Source: Spongiibacter tropicus DSM 19543 (lineage in GTDB: Bacteria > Pseudomonadota > Gammaproteobacteria > Pseudomonadales > Spongiibacteraceae). From it: DNA of 64,000 nt. Below, piece by piece: positions 56,141-64,000 of this stretch (its first letter is position 1; every line of letters begins with the position of its first letter). A model generated the notes under the pieces. That model was given only the letters and a program-made list of their open reading frames with translations, was not told the DNA's origin and did no database searches. The stretch is taken from NCBI RefSeq assembly GCF_000420325.1, contig NZ_ATUS01000001.1, positions 438,463 through 502,462 on the forward strand, given 5' to 3'. Made by a program: the position numbers and the translations under genes.

Positions 56141-57964
56141 TCAGGGCTCAATCTCGATCAACACCTCACCTGGCGTCACGCGGTCCCCTTTGGCGACGTG
56201 AATATCCATAACAGTACCGGCGATAGGTGCCTGTACCTCCGCTTCCATTTTCATGGCTTCGGTTACCAGCACCGCCTGCCCCGCCTTGACGACATCGCCC
56301 TGTGCGACCAGTACATCGACAATATTGCCCGGCATATTGGTAGTCACGTGGCCCGGCTTGCTGGCCTGCTTGCGACCACTGCCACCTTCAGCCTGGTATT
56401 CATTCAGCGCCTCGAACACCACCTCCTCAGGCATTCCGTCGAGGGTCATATAAAGATGCCGCTTGCCTTTACCCTTGATACCGACGCCGGTAATCGCGAC
56501 CTGATAGCTTTCGCCGTGAACATCGATGACAAACTCCGTAGGCACACCACCCTCGCTGACGGGACGCGGTGTCTCGGCAGCAGATTCCAGCACCTCGGGT
56601 TGCAGCGTGCCATCAGCGCGCTGCTGCAGGAAGCCCCACCCCAGATCCGGAAACATGGCATAGGTCAGCACGTCTTCTTCACTGTCGGCCAGCCCAGCAA
56701 TTTCACCGCGCAGCTTATCCATTTCATTGGGCAACAGGTCTGCGGGACGCACATCAATCACGTCCTCGGTTCCAATCGCCTTGGCGCGCAGCTCTTCATT
56801 AACCTGCCCCAATGCCGCCCCGTAGTGCCCCTGCAAATAGCGCTTCACCTCATTGGTGATGGTGGTGTAGGGCTTGTCGGCCAGAATATTCATCACCGCC
56901 TGAGTACCGACAATCTGGGAGGTCGGGGTGACCAGAGGCGGATAGCCCAGGTCTTTGCGCACACGGGGAATCTCGGCAAACACATCGTCGATACGATTCA
57001 GCGCGCCCTGCTCTTTCAACTGGTTCGCCAGATTCGACATCATGCCGCCGGGCACCTGATTAATCTGCACGCCGACATCTTCACGGGTGAATTCACTTTC
57101 AAACTGGTGGTATTTCTTGCGCACCACCCACAGTTTTTTGGCAATGCCCTGCAAGGCGGTCAGGTCCAGCCCCGTGTCATAAGGCGTACCTTTCAGCGCG
57201 GCCACCATGGTTTCCGTGGCGGGATGGCTGGTGCCATTGGCAAACGCGGAAATCGCCGTGTCGATCACATCCACACCGGCTTCCACGGCTTTGAGCTGGC
57301 AGAGACCGGCGAGACCGGACGTCATATGCGAGTGCAGCGCCAATGGCAGGTCGAACTCGGCTTTCAGCGCCTGCACCAGCTCCTCAGTAGCCGTGGGTGT
57401 CAGCAAGCCGGCCATATCCTTAATCGCGATGGAATCGATGCCCATGTTCACCATATCCCGCGCCTGCTGGACAAAGGTCTCAGTGCTGTGCACCGGGCTG
57501 GTGGTGTAGCAAATGGTGCCCTGGGCGTGCTTACCGGCCTTTTTCACTGCCGCGATGGCAGTTTCCAGATTCCGCACATCGTTCATGGCATCGAATATCC
57601 GAAAGATATCCATACCGTTGTCGGCAGACTTCTGTACAAAGGCCGACACCACATCGTCGGCATAGTGGCGGTAACCCAGCAGGTTCTGACCGCGCAGCAG
57701 CATTTGCAGCGGCGTGTTGGGCAAGGCCTCACGCAATTTACGCAGCCGCTCCCAGGGATCTTCCTTCAAAAAGCGCACGCAGGCGTCGAAGGTGGCGCCA
57801 CCCCAGACTTCCAGCGACCAGTAGCCGACGGCATCCAGCTCGGCGCAGACCGGCAGCATGTCTTCGGTGCGAAGGCGCGTCGCGATCAGTGACTGATGGC
57901 CATCGCGCAATGCCACATCGGTGATTTTCACAGGCTTGGCAGAAGATGGTGAAGAAGAAGTCAT
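56141..57964 (-). CDS. pycB: Pyruvate carboxylase subunit B (carboxyltransferase plus biotin carrier)
   Basis: Transfers CO2 from biotin to pyruvate, giving oxaloacetate. The 607-residue protein has the DRE-TIM carboxyltransferase barrel (ITDVALRDGHQSL, DIFRIFDAMND, HSHMTSGLA), a PYC_OADA linker domain and a C-terminal biotinyl domain with AMKM (biotinylated K572). It is often annotated as oxaloacetate decarboxylase alpha (OadA). The adjacent biotin carboxylase and the absence of sodium-pump beta and gamma subunits favour two-subunit pyruvate carboxylase. ATG at 57964 has AGGA 7 nt upstream. Confidence 0.93.
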   Translation of the reverse strand: MTSSSPSSAKPVKITDVALRDGHQSLIATRLRTEDMLPVCAELDAVGYWSLEVWGGATFDACVRFLKEDPWERLRKLREALPNTPLQMLLRGQNLLGYRHYADDVVSAFVQKSADNGMDIFRIFDAMNDVRNLETAIAAVKKAGKHAQGTICYTTSPVHSTETFVQQARDMVNMGIDSIAIKDMAGLLTPTATEELVQALKAEFDLPLALHSHMTSGLAGLCQLKAVEAGVDVIDTAISAFANGTSHPATETMVAALKGTPYDTGLDLTALQGIAKKLWVVRKKYHQFESEFTREDVGVQINQVPGGMMSNLANQLKEQGALNRIDDVFAEIPRVRKDLGYPPLVTPTSQIVGTQAVMNILADKPYTTITNEVKRYLQGHYGAALGQVNEELRAKAIGTEDVIDVRPADLLPNEMDKLRGEIAGLADSEEDVLTYAMFPDLGWGFLQQRADGTLQPEVLESAAETPRPVSEGGVPTEFVIDVHGESYQVAITGVGIKGKGKRHLYMTLDGMPEEVVFEALNEYQAEGGSGRKQASKPGHVTTNMPGNIVDVLVAQGDVVKAGQAVLVTEAMKMEAEVQAPIAGTVMDIHVAKGDRVTPGEVLIEIEP

Positions 57965-58013
57965 GGTGCGTTCCTTTACTGTTTGCACGGGTATTCGCTG
58001 ACGGCAGAAAAAT

Positions 58014-59429
58014 TTAGAGTCCGGCATGGGCGGCTATGGCTGCCGCCACCGCCAGTGCCAGTTCTTCGGGCCGGGTTTTATCGGAGTAATGGGTCAGCTC
58101 CGGGTGGTTCTCGACAAAGCTGGTATCGAAATGCCCTGCCCGAAAATCCGGATGTTTCAGAATTTGCTGGTAGTACGGCGCGGTCGTTCGCACCCCCTGA
58201 ACCCGCATATCGTTCAGGGCCCGGGCGCCGCGATTCAGGGTCTCTTCCCAGGTCAGCCCCCACACCACCAGTTTCAGACACATGGAGTCAAAATACGGCG
58301 GAATACTGTAGCCGGTGTAAATCGCCGTGTCGGTGCGCACACCGGGGCCACCGGGTGCGTAATACCGGCTGATTTTGCCGAAGCTGGGGAGAAAATCGTT
58401 TTTCGGATCCTCGGCATTTACCCGAAATTGCAGGGCGTAGCCGCGATAGCTGATGTCTTCCTGCCGATAACCCAGCGTGAGCCCGGAGGCAATGCGGATT
58501 TGCTCGCGCACAATATCCACACCGGTAATCTGCTCGGTAATCGTGTGTTCAACCTGCACACGGGTATTCATTTCCATGAAGTAAATCTGGTTGTCAGCCA
58601 GCAAAAACTCCACGGTCCCGGCATTTTCATAGCCCACGGCCTCGGCGGCGCGCACGGCCAGCTCACCAATATAACTGCGCTGTTCCGGAGTGAGCTGCGG
58701 TGACGGCGCGATCTCAATCAACTTTTGATTGCGGCGCTGAATCGAGCAGTCGCGCTCATAGAGGTGAATCACATTGCCGTGACTGTCGGCGAGAATCTGC
58801 GCCTCGATGTGACGCGGATTAACGATGCACTTTTCCAGAAAAACATCGGCGCGACCGAAGGCTTTGGTCGCCTCCGAGACCACACGGCCAAACTGCCGAC
58901 GCAAGTCGTCTTCGCTGTCGCAGCGGCGAATACCTCGCCCACCACCGCCGGAGGTTGCCTTCAGCATGACGGGATAGCCGATCTGCGCCGCGACGTCGAC
59001 AGCTTCGTCAACACCGGCCAGATTGTCTTCCGTCCCCGGTGTGACCGGCACGCCCGCCTCTTTCATCGCCCGGCGCGCTTCGGTTTTGTCCCCCATGCGA
59101 CGAATCACTTCAGCGCTGGGCCCGATAAAGGTAATCCCTCGCTCGGCGCAGATTTCCGCCAACTCCGGATTCTCCGACAAAAAACCGTAACCGGGATGGA
59201 GGCCGTCACAGCCGGTCTCCACCGCCAGTGCCACCAGTTTTCGGGGATTGAGATAGCCTTCCAGTGGATCGCTGCCCACATTGTAGGCCTCGTCAGCACG
59301 CTTGACGTGCAGAGAGAAACGATCGGGCTCGGTGTAAATCGCCGCCGAGCGAATACCCATTTCGGCGCAGGCCCGAACGATACGCACCGCAATCTCACCG
59401 CGATTGGCAATGAGGATTTTTTTCAACAT
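58014..59429 (-). CDS. pycA: Pyruvate carboxylase subunit A (biotin carboxylase)
   Basis: ATP-grasp enzyme that carboxylates the biotin on PycB. The 471-residue protein starts MLKKILIANRGEIAVRIVRA and has the glycine-rich ATP loop MLKATSGGGGRGIRRC. Metal-binding residues lie around FMEMNTRVQVEH, followed by the C-terminal domain. ATG at 59429 has GGGAGT 6 nt upstream; an 18-codon longer frame has no such site. It is followed by pycB after 49 bp and divergent from the LysR gene. Confidence 0.94.
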   Translation of the reverse strand: MLKKILIANRGEIAVRIVRACAEMGIRSAAIYTEPDRFSLHVKRADEAYNVGSDPLEGYLNPRKLVALAVETGCDGLHPGYGFLSENPELAEICAERGITFIGPSAEVIRRMGDKTEARRAMKEAGVPVTPGTEDNLAGVDEAVDVAAQIGYPVMLKATSGGGGRGIRRCDSEDDLRRQFGRVVSEATKAFGRADVFLEKCIVNPRHIEAQILADSHGNVIHLYERDCSIQRRNQKLIEIAPSPQLTPEQRSYIGELAVRAAEAVGYENAGTVEFLLADNQIYFMEMNTRVQVEHTITEQITGVDIVREQIRIASGLTLGYRQEDISYRGYALQFRVNAEDPKNDFLPSFGKISRYYAPGGPGVRTDTAIYTGYSIPPYFDSMCLKLVVWGLTWEETLNRGARALNDMRVQGVRTTAPYYQQILKHPDFRAGHFDTSFVENHPELTHYSDKTRPEELALAVAAAIAAHAGL

Positions 59430-59542
59430 TCGCGCACTCCCTTCAACGCTGGCGGGCCGACCGAGGGTCGTCCAGCCCTTCACTGCTTCCTACCCTAAAC
59501 AAAAGCTGACACAATAAAAAATTAATAATAGTTTGAGTATTT

Positions 59543-59558
59543 ATAAGCAATTACTTAT
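59543..59558. promoter_or_regulatory. Inverted repeat between pycA and pycR
   Basis: ATAAG-CAATTA-CTTAT lies in an A/T-rich stretch midway in the 168-bp divergent gap, 39 bp before the pycR start. Position and symmetry suit a LysR-type operator. Confidence 0.45.
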
Positions 59559-59597
59559 GAGCAACCCTCTCACCAACGTGGCACAGGGCATCGACCA

Positions 59598-60536
59598 ATG
59601 AAACTCAGCTACCTGCACCGACTGACACTGCGCCAGGTCGATGTGTTTCTGGCCGTTTGCCGCCACCGCAGCTATTCCAAAGCCGCCAGCCAGCTCGCCC
59701 TGACGCAGCCCGCTGTCAGCAGCCAGATCCGCAGCCTGGAAGACCTGATCGGGCACGCCTTGTTCGATTACATTGGCAAACAGCTCTACCTCACCCCTGC
59801 CGGAGAACTGCTGGAACAGGCGGCCAGAGACATCAAGCAAAGACTGGTCCACCTGGAAATTGAATTGGCAGAAATGCACGGCCAGCTATCGGGCACACTG
59901 AACATTGCGATTGAAAGCAGCGCCGAATACCTGCTGCCCCGCTATATTCTGCCGTTCTGCCAAAAATACCGGGAAGCCGACATCGTGCTTCATGTAGAAA
60001 ATCACCAGCGTCTGATGACCCGGCTCAAGAAAAACCTCGATGATCTCGCCATCATGACCCAGGTACCCGGCGACCGCAGTCTGAACTACACACCGTTTGC
60101 CGAACACCAGCTACTGGCCGTTGCCCGACCCGACCACCCACTGGCCAACAGCCAGCAACTGAGCCTGCTGGACTTGATGGAATACCGGCTGCTGCAACGG
60201 GAACCCGGTTCCGGTACACGCCAGATCTTTGAGAGTTTCTGTCGGGAAAACAGCCTGCTGATCCGGCACAGCCGCCAACTGGGCAGCCACCAGGCTATCC
60301 TCGCCGCACTGGAAATGCCCGGCGAAAACAGTGGCGAGTACGCCGTGCTGCCGCGACCGCTGGTCGACGAAAAAGTCCATACCGGCGCCCTGGTCAGGCT
60401 CCCGGTCAGCAGCTTTCCCATCCGACGCTCATGGTGCAGCGCCTACCCCAGAGGCAAGCATCTCAACCCGCTCGCCAGTGCGTTTCTGGACGCCCTGCAT
60501 CTGCCAACCGCTGGTTTAGAGGGCACCGGGCAATAA
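59598..60536 (+). CDS. pycR: LysR-family regulator, PycR-like
   Basis: A 312-residue LysR-type regulator. The winged HTH covers residues 8-68 (TLRQVDVFLAVCRHRSYSKAA, LTQPAVSSQIRSLED) and is followed by a periplasmic-binding-like effector domain (SGTLNIAIESSAEYLLPRYI onward). It stands divergent to pycA, the arrangement of PycR with pyruvate carboxylase genes in Pseudomonas. The effector is unknown. The ATG at 59598 gives the usual LysR N-terminus; the upstream ribosome site is weak. Confidence 0.88.
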   Translation: MKLSYLHRLTLRQVDVFLAVCRHRSYSKAASQLALTQPAVSSQIRSLEDLIGHALFDYIGKQLYLTPAGELLEQAARDIKQRLVHLEIELAEMHGQLSGTLNIAIESSAEYLLPRYILPFCQKYREADIVLHVENHQRLMTRLKKNLDDLAIMTQVPGDRSLNYTPFAEHQLLAVARPDHPLANSQQLSLLDLMEYRLLQREPGSGTRQIFESFCRENSLLIRHSRQLGSHQAILAALEMPGENSGEYAVLPRPLVDEKVHTGALVRLPVSSFPIRRSWCSAYPRGKHLNPLASAFLDALHLPTAGLEGTGQ

Positions 60537-60641
60537 GCCGTTTCGGGAACCCGGTGTGACCTCCCCGGTCTCAGCCTGCGAGGCCGGCGCCGTCATTCAC
60601 CGACCGATGCGGCCATAACAGTATCGCCAACAGGAGACACT

Positions 60642-61664
60642 ATGGGTCGCATCCCCCGGATCACACTGACCACTCTGCTACTCATCAGCGCCGCAACAAG
60701 CCTGGCTGCTGACTACCGTTTCAGCGACAGTCACCTACATATCGTTGATTTTTTCCAACAGGGTGAACCCCTCGATGCTCTGCTGGAACAAATGGATGCA
60801 CACCATATTGAGCACGCCATGATCAGCGGCATTCCACTGATGAAAAAATGGCATGAGGACGAGCCCAAGCGCCCGCGCTATTACAGCGGCGACAACGGCG
60901 GTCTTTACTGGTATAGCGCGACAGATAACTACCTCATTGAGGCGCTGAGCGAACTTGAGGAAACGGATCGTCAGCGCCTGCATCCTTTTCTGGTGGGCTT
61001 TAACCCCACCGACAAAAATGCCGCTGAACAGATAGAAAAGTTACTGCGACTGTACCCCGGCATTTGGCAGGGCATTGGCGAGATCCTCACCCGTCACGAC
61101 GATTTGACCGCTCTCACGCAAGACGAACCTGCCCGCGCCAACAGCGAGGCGATGCACCGCATCTACCGGCTCGCGGCACGCCATAATCTGCCAGTGCTGC
61201 TGCACTCGAACATCACATCCAAGCGTGAACGCAACCCGCTGTATCTGGAAGAATTGCAGGAAGCGCTGAGTGAACACCCCAAGGTGAAGATCATCTGGGC
61301 GCATGCGGGCACCAGTAAAACCCTGCATCGCTATCAGGGAAAAATGGATTTCTTGCTGCCGACGGTAAAAGCCCTGCTGGCCGAACACGATAATCTCTAT
61401 ATCGACCTGTCGTGGACGGTATTGCAGCCCTATCTGCTCGACGACAAGAAGCAGCCCGACCCGCAGTGGCTGGCATTGGTCAACGCCTATCCGACGCGAT
61501 TTTTAATCGGCTCGGATGCGCTGGGCAGCTACGACAGCATCGGCGAAAAGCTTGAGGGCTTCACCCCGTTTCTGGATGCCCTGCCCCGCGATATCGCCGA
61601 CGGACTGGCAGGAGAGAACTTTCTGAGCCTTCTCCCGGACCCAGTTCGACTGACAGACGACTAG
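60642..61664 (+). CDS. Secreted amidohydrolase-family protein
   Basis: A 340-residue amidohydrolase-2 family protein with a signal peptide (residues 1-22, ending SLAAD). Metal motif SDSHLHI (about 28-34), LHSNI (about 188), IIWAHAGTS (about 218) and FLIGSDALG (about 289) supply the expected ligands, so a periplasmic metal-dependent hydrolase is likely. The substrate is unknown. ATG at 60642 has AGGAG 5 nt upstream. Its stop overlaps that of the opposing methyltransferase as CTAG. Confidence 0.82.
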   Translation: MGRIPRITLTTLLLISAATSLAADYRFSDSHLHIVDFFQQGEPLDALLEQMDAHHIEHAMISGIPLMKKWHEDEPKRPRYYSGDNGGLYWYSATDNYLIEALSELEETDRQRLHPFLVGFNPTDKNAAEQIEKLLRLYPGIWQGIGEILTRHDDLTALTQDEPARANSEAMHRIYRLAARHNLPVLLHSNITSKRERNPLYLEELQEALSEHPKVKIIWAHAGTSKTLHRYQGKMDFLLPTVKALLAEHDNLYIDLSWTVLQPYLLDDKKQPDPQWLALVNAYPTRFLIGSDALGSYDSIGEKLEGFTPFLDALPRDIADGLAGENFLSLLPDPVRLTDD

Positions 61665-62335
61665 CGATGCGCCGCTTGATCGGCCTCACCGAGATACAGA
61701 TTGATACGGGAAAACTCCTCCGACTCCGACAAGTCGGGAATGGTCGTCGCATGCTGAAACTGGATATGCCGATAGCCCGGCACCGAAAAGTTCTTCACCC
61801 GAGAATCGGCCACCAACACGGTGTCTGCCCGCTGACGGAAACAATCCAGCAGCGGGAGGTTGGCGCGGTCATACAGTACATCCGCGACCAGAATCACATC
61901 GTAATGCCGCTCATCGGCAAAAAAATCAGCGCTGTACTCCAGCTCGACGGCATTCAGTTCGGCATTGAGATAGCTGGACAATATGGCGTCGGGGTCCAGA
62001 TCACAGGCCACGACCGAGGCCGCTCCGGCTTTGGCCGCCGCAATGGCCGCGACCGCAGAACCACAACCAAAATCCACCACCGACTTACCTCGGACTAACT
62101 CGGGATGATCCAACAGATAGCGCGCCATGACCTGCCCGCTGCCCCAGCAAAAACACCAGTAGGCGGGGTAATTCATAATGCGCTGAATCTGCTCACTGTC
62201 CAGCAGGTGCTGCGGATAGCATTCATCCAGCAGCCAAAGCTGCAATTCCGGCGCCAACGGCAAGGTTTGCGCACTCAGATCGGCGCCGGGAATAAAGTCG
62301 CGCAGGCGCGACTGCAATTGCTCGAAACTGTTCAC
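61661..62335 (-). CDS. Class I methyltransferase, protein-lysine type (ETF-beta-like)
   Basis: A 224-residue soluble methyltransferase. Motif I is [15 protein letters not shown] (about residues 86-100), the acidic loop is ACDLDPDA and the post-I motif is [16 protein letters not shown], which resembles the DxxY region of family-16 protein lysine methyltransferases. The N-terminal [19 protein letters not shown] also fits that group. The start is GTG at 62335 without a clear ribosome site. The target protein is unknown. Confidence 0.8.
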   Translation of the reverse strand: MNSFEQLQSRLRDFIPGADLSAQTLPLAPELQLWLLDECYPQHLLDSEQIQRIMNYPAYWCFCWGSGQVMARYLLDHPELVRGKSVVDFGCGSAVAAIAAAKAGAASVVACDLDPDAILSSYLNAELNAVELEYSADFFADERHYDVILVADVLYDRANLPLLDCFRQRADTVLVADSRVKNFSVPGYRHIQFQHATTIPDLSESEEFSRINLYLGEADQAAHR

Positions 62336-62393
62336 AATAGCTGTTTACAATACCTCTATCCGGCAAGGTCGTTTTCAGGCAGGAATCCCTACT

Positions 62394-62765
62394 ATGTCAG
62401 ACACTCCCGTTGATCCCGCCCTGTCAAAATGGCTGGAAACCCTCGACGAGGGCGACGAGCATTACCTGTATTGCCAACAGTGCGCGGCCGCCATCACCCG
62501 AGAAAATGCCAGACAGGAGATCAACGGTCAGCACCGCCACCGCTTCATCAATCCGGCGGCGGTAGTATACGAGGTCTGCTGCTTCGCGTCGGCCCCAGGT
62601 GTGGATATCAGTGGCGAGGCCACCCGTGAACACAGTTGGTTTCCCACACACAGCTGGCAGTACGCCCACTGTATTGACTGCGCCAGCCACCTGGGCTGGT
62701 ATTTTGAGCGCGATGGTCAGCAGGCATTTTTCGCGCTGATTGATGCCCGCATCACCAGCCACTGA
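62394..62765 (+). CDS. Stand-alone CULT-domain protein (bacterial cereblon-like)
   Basis: A 123-residue protein made almost entirely of one CULT domain, the thalidomide-binding fold of cereblon. Zinc cysteines are C27/C30 (YCQQC) and C93/C96 (CIDC). The aromatic cage residues W82, W88 and W102 lie in HSWFPTHSW and ASHLGWYF, which read almost like human cereblon HSWFPGYAW and ASHIGWKF. Bacterial single-domain homologues such as the one from Magnetospirillum are about 124 aa. The natural ligand and role are unknown. It lies 17 bp before an RluA-type gene, so may be co-transcribed. Confidence 0.88.
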   Translation: MSDTPVDPALSKWLETLDEGDEHYLYCQQCAAAITRENARQEINGQHRHRFINPAAVVYEVCCFASAPGVDISGEATREHSWFPTHSWQYAHCIDCASHLGWYFERDGQQAFFALIDARITSH

Positions 62766-62782
62766 ACGATCACAGGTAACAC

Positions 62783-63445
62783 GTGCCCGAGTCCTCCGAA
62801 TTTATCGTCCCGCCCTGCCATGACGCCGTCCGCCTGCTCTATGAAGACGAGCAGTTACTCGCCGTCGACAAGCCCGCCGGACTGCTGTCGGTGCCGGGTC
62901 GCCACCCCGCCAACCGCGATTGTCTGATTACGCGCCTGCAGCAGGATTACCCCAGCGCGCGCATTGTCCATCGTCTCGATATGGCCACATCAGGGCTGAT
63001 GCTGATCGCCCTCAACCCCGATAGCCACCGAGCCTTGAGCCGCCTCTTTGAGCAACGGCAAATTCACAAGGAATACCACGCCGTAGTCGCCGGACAGGTC
63101 GCAGCCCACGAGGGCGTCATCGACCTGCCGCTCGCCTGTAACTGGCCGCGCCGCCCCCGGCAACACATCAACTTCGGGCACGGCAAACCTGCCCACACCC
63201 ACTATCGGCGACTGGACACCAGCACCACCCAAAGTCGTCTGTTGCTCACCCCCTATACCGGGCGCTCTCATCAATTGCGCGTGCACTGCGCCAGCCTCGG
63301 CCACCCGATTTTGGGCTGTGAATTCTATGCAGACGCCAGCACGCGAGATGCCTCTCCCCGCTTGCTGCTGCACGCCTCGGCACTACAGCTTCTGCACCCC
63401 GTGAGCGGAGAAGCGCTGTCGTTGCACTGCGAGCCACCGTTTTAA
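62783..63445 (+). CDS. RluA-family pseudouridine synthase
   Basis: Isomerises uridine to pseudouridine in tRNA or rRNA. The 220-residue protein has the catalytic motif HRLDMATSGLML (D66), VDKPAGLLSVPGR and the C-terminal PYTGRSHQLRVH. It lacks an S4 domain, as RluA itself does, which modifies 23S U746 and tRNA U32; the exact target is inference. The start is GTG at 62783 with AGGT upstream. It probably follows the CULT gene in one transcript. Confidence 0.9.
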   Translation: MPESSEFIVPPCHDAVRLLYEDEQLLAVDKPAGLLSVPGRHPANRDCLITRLQQDYPSARIVHRLDMATSGLMLIALNPDSHRALSRLFEQRQIHKEYHAVVAGQVAAHEGVIDLPLACNWPRRPRQHINFGHGKPAHTHYRRLDTSTTQSRLLLTPYTGRSHQLRVHCASLGHPILGCEFYADASTRDASPRLLLHASALQLLHPVSGEALSLHCEPPF

Positions 63446-63558
63446 CCACTCTCGCTCAGAACATCGCCCAAGGCCATCACCTGCGTATCACAACAGTCAG
63501 CCATTGCCTGCAAGGCAAGCGCTGAACTAGACTGATTTCAGCAAGAGAGAGTCTGCCC

Positions 63559-64000
63559 GTGGTCAGTACTGAAACGCTCAATCAGGTCTCGCGCATTATT
63601 CTGCGCCCCAATTGCTCTGCCAGCTGGGAGAGCAACCGGCGTATTATTTTAGGTATTGGACTGGCCAATCTCATCGCCGCGTCGGGCATGCTGTCCATCG
63701 GCGCCTGGCTGGTACTGCCCTTTATGGGGCTGGAGCTTTTTCTGCTGTGGTATTTGCTGCGGCGGGTATTCGGTAAATTACAAATCCAGCAAGTCGTCAG
63801 TATTGAAGGTAACGCGCTTACCGTCGAGATGGGTTACTTCTGCGCTGAACGCCGCTGGCTGTGGCCCCTTGCTGACAGCCGCGTGCTCGTCACCCAGCAC
63901 GACCCCCCCTGGACGCCGCTGGAAATCAGCCTCTGCCACCACGGCGAAGCCGTTCGTCTGGGCGCCTTCCTCAATAAAGAAGACTGTGAAAAACTGCTGG
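63559..64000 (+). CDS. DUF2244 membrane protein (3' end outside window)
   Basis: The first 147 codons are visible and open to the right edge. The product starts near VVSTETLNQVSRIILRPN. Two helices follow (IILGIGLANLIAASGMLSIG and WLVLPFMGLELFLLWYLL) with the family hallmark GAWLVLPFMGLEL, then a soluble region. DUF2244 proteins are inner-membrane proteins of unknown function, often near cytochrome oxidase genes. The start is GTG at 63559 with AGAGAG upstream. The short upstream gap shows no other gene. Confidence 0.85.
   Translation, partial: MVSTETLNQVSRIILRPNCSASWESNRRIILGIGLANLIAASGMLSIGAWLVLPFMGLELFLLWYLLRRVFGKLQIQQVVSIEGNALTVEMGYFCAERRWLWPLADSRVLVTQHDPPWTPLEISLCHHGEAVRLGAFLNKEDCEKLL

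Noticed and set aside
56120-57892. Very long open frame (about 590 codons) on the plus strand opposite pycB
   Set aside because: It mirrors pycB in a GC-rich gene. The translation has no family features, and pycB has full domain and motif support.
56141-59429. Oxaloacetate decarboxylase sodium pump
   Set aside because: The biotin-carrying subunit resembles OadA, but a biotin carboxylase is adjacent, beta and gamma subunits are absent, and a PycR-like LysR gene is divergent.
60537-60641. Terminator after pycR
   Set aside because: The CCCGG blocks are direct repeats and do not form a convincing stem, and no T-run follows.

Overview
The window reads as chromosome of a marine-type gammaproteobacterium. 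It carries pepA-holC-valS, lptF/lptG, bolA-trhO, slyX, two-subunit pyruvate carboxylase with a divergent LysR regulator, a wax-ester synthase, and a TonB receptor of the kind abundant in Cellvibrionales/Spongiibacteraceae. Family-level placement is an inference from gene content. Coding density is very high, the sequence is GC-rich, and I see no phage, insertion sequence, integron or CRISPR array.

Layout. (1) 1-7.7 kb: end of a diguanylate cyclase, a wax-ester synthase/DGAT with a histone-like basic tail, bolA-trhO, a coupled cobalamin pair (cbiB-cobD) and an amidohydrolase. (2) 7.7-23.2 kb: a complete E. coli-type cellulose locus. bcsRQABZC runs leftwards and continues into an overlapping glycosyltransferase gene; bcsEFG runs rightwards. 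(3) 23.2-30.8 kb: a TM2 protein, a methyltransferase, a ferredoxin reductase, a thiolase/multifunctional beta-oxidation pair and an AraC regulator. (4) 30.8-42.3 kb: a two-component system, RDD protein, lptFG, pepA-holC-hyp-valS and a cold-shock gene with a long leader. (5) 42.3-52.6 kb: signalling and small housekeeping genes, including a membrane-anchored cold-shock protein, a FleQ-like sigma-54 activator, a GGDEF-EAL protein, gpt and tRNA-Arg(CCT). (6) 52.6-60.5 kb: a TonB receptor with a coupled unknown gene, a candidate Fur-controlled small RNA, and pycBA/pycR. (7) 60.5-64 kb: a secreted amidohydrolase, a methyltransferase, a stand-alone cereblon-type CULT domain protein, an RluA-type pseudouridine synthase and a truncated DUF2244 gene.

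How the parts connect. Cyclic-di-GMP recurs: a cyclase with intact active and inhibitory sites, a phosphodiesterase with a decayed GGDEF half, the PilZ domain of BcsA, two ligand motifs in BcsE, and a FleQ-like regulator with two FleQ-box-like palindromes at its own start. Lipid metabolism is the second theme (wax synthase and beta-oxidation). The strongest undescribed candidate is at 55974-56114 on the minus strand. A -35/-10 pair is overlapped by a Fur-box-like sequence. It is followed about 105 nt later by an intrinsic terminator, with a 12-bp stem between them presenting a C/U-rich anti-Shine-Dalgarno loop. Seven bases of the loop are complementary to the Shine-Dalgarno sequence of the adjacent TonB receptor gene.
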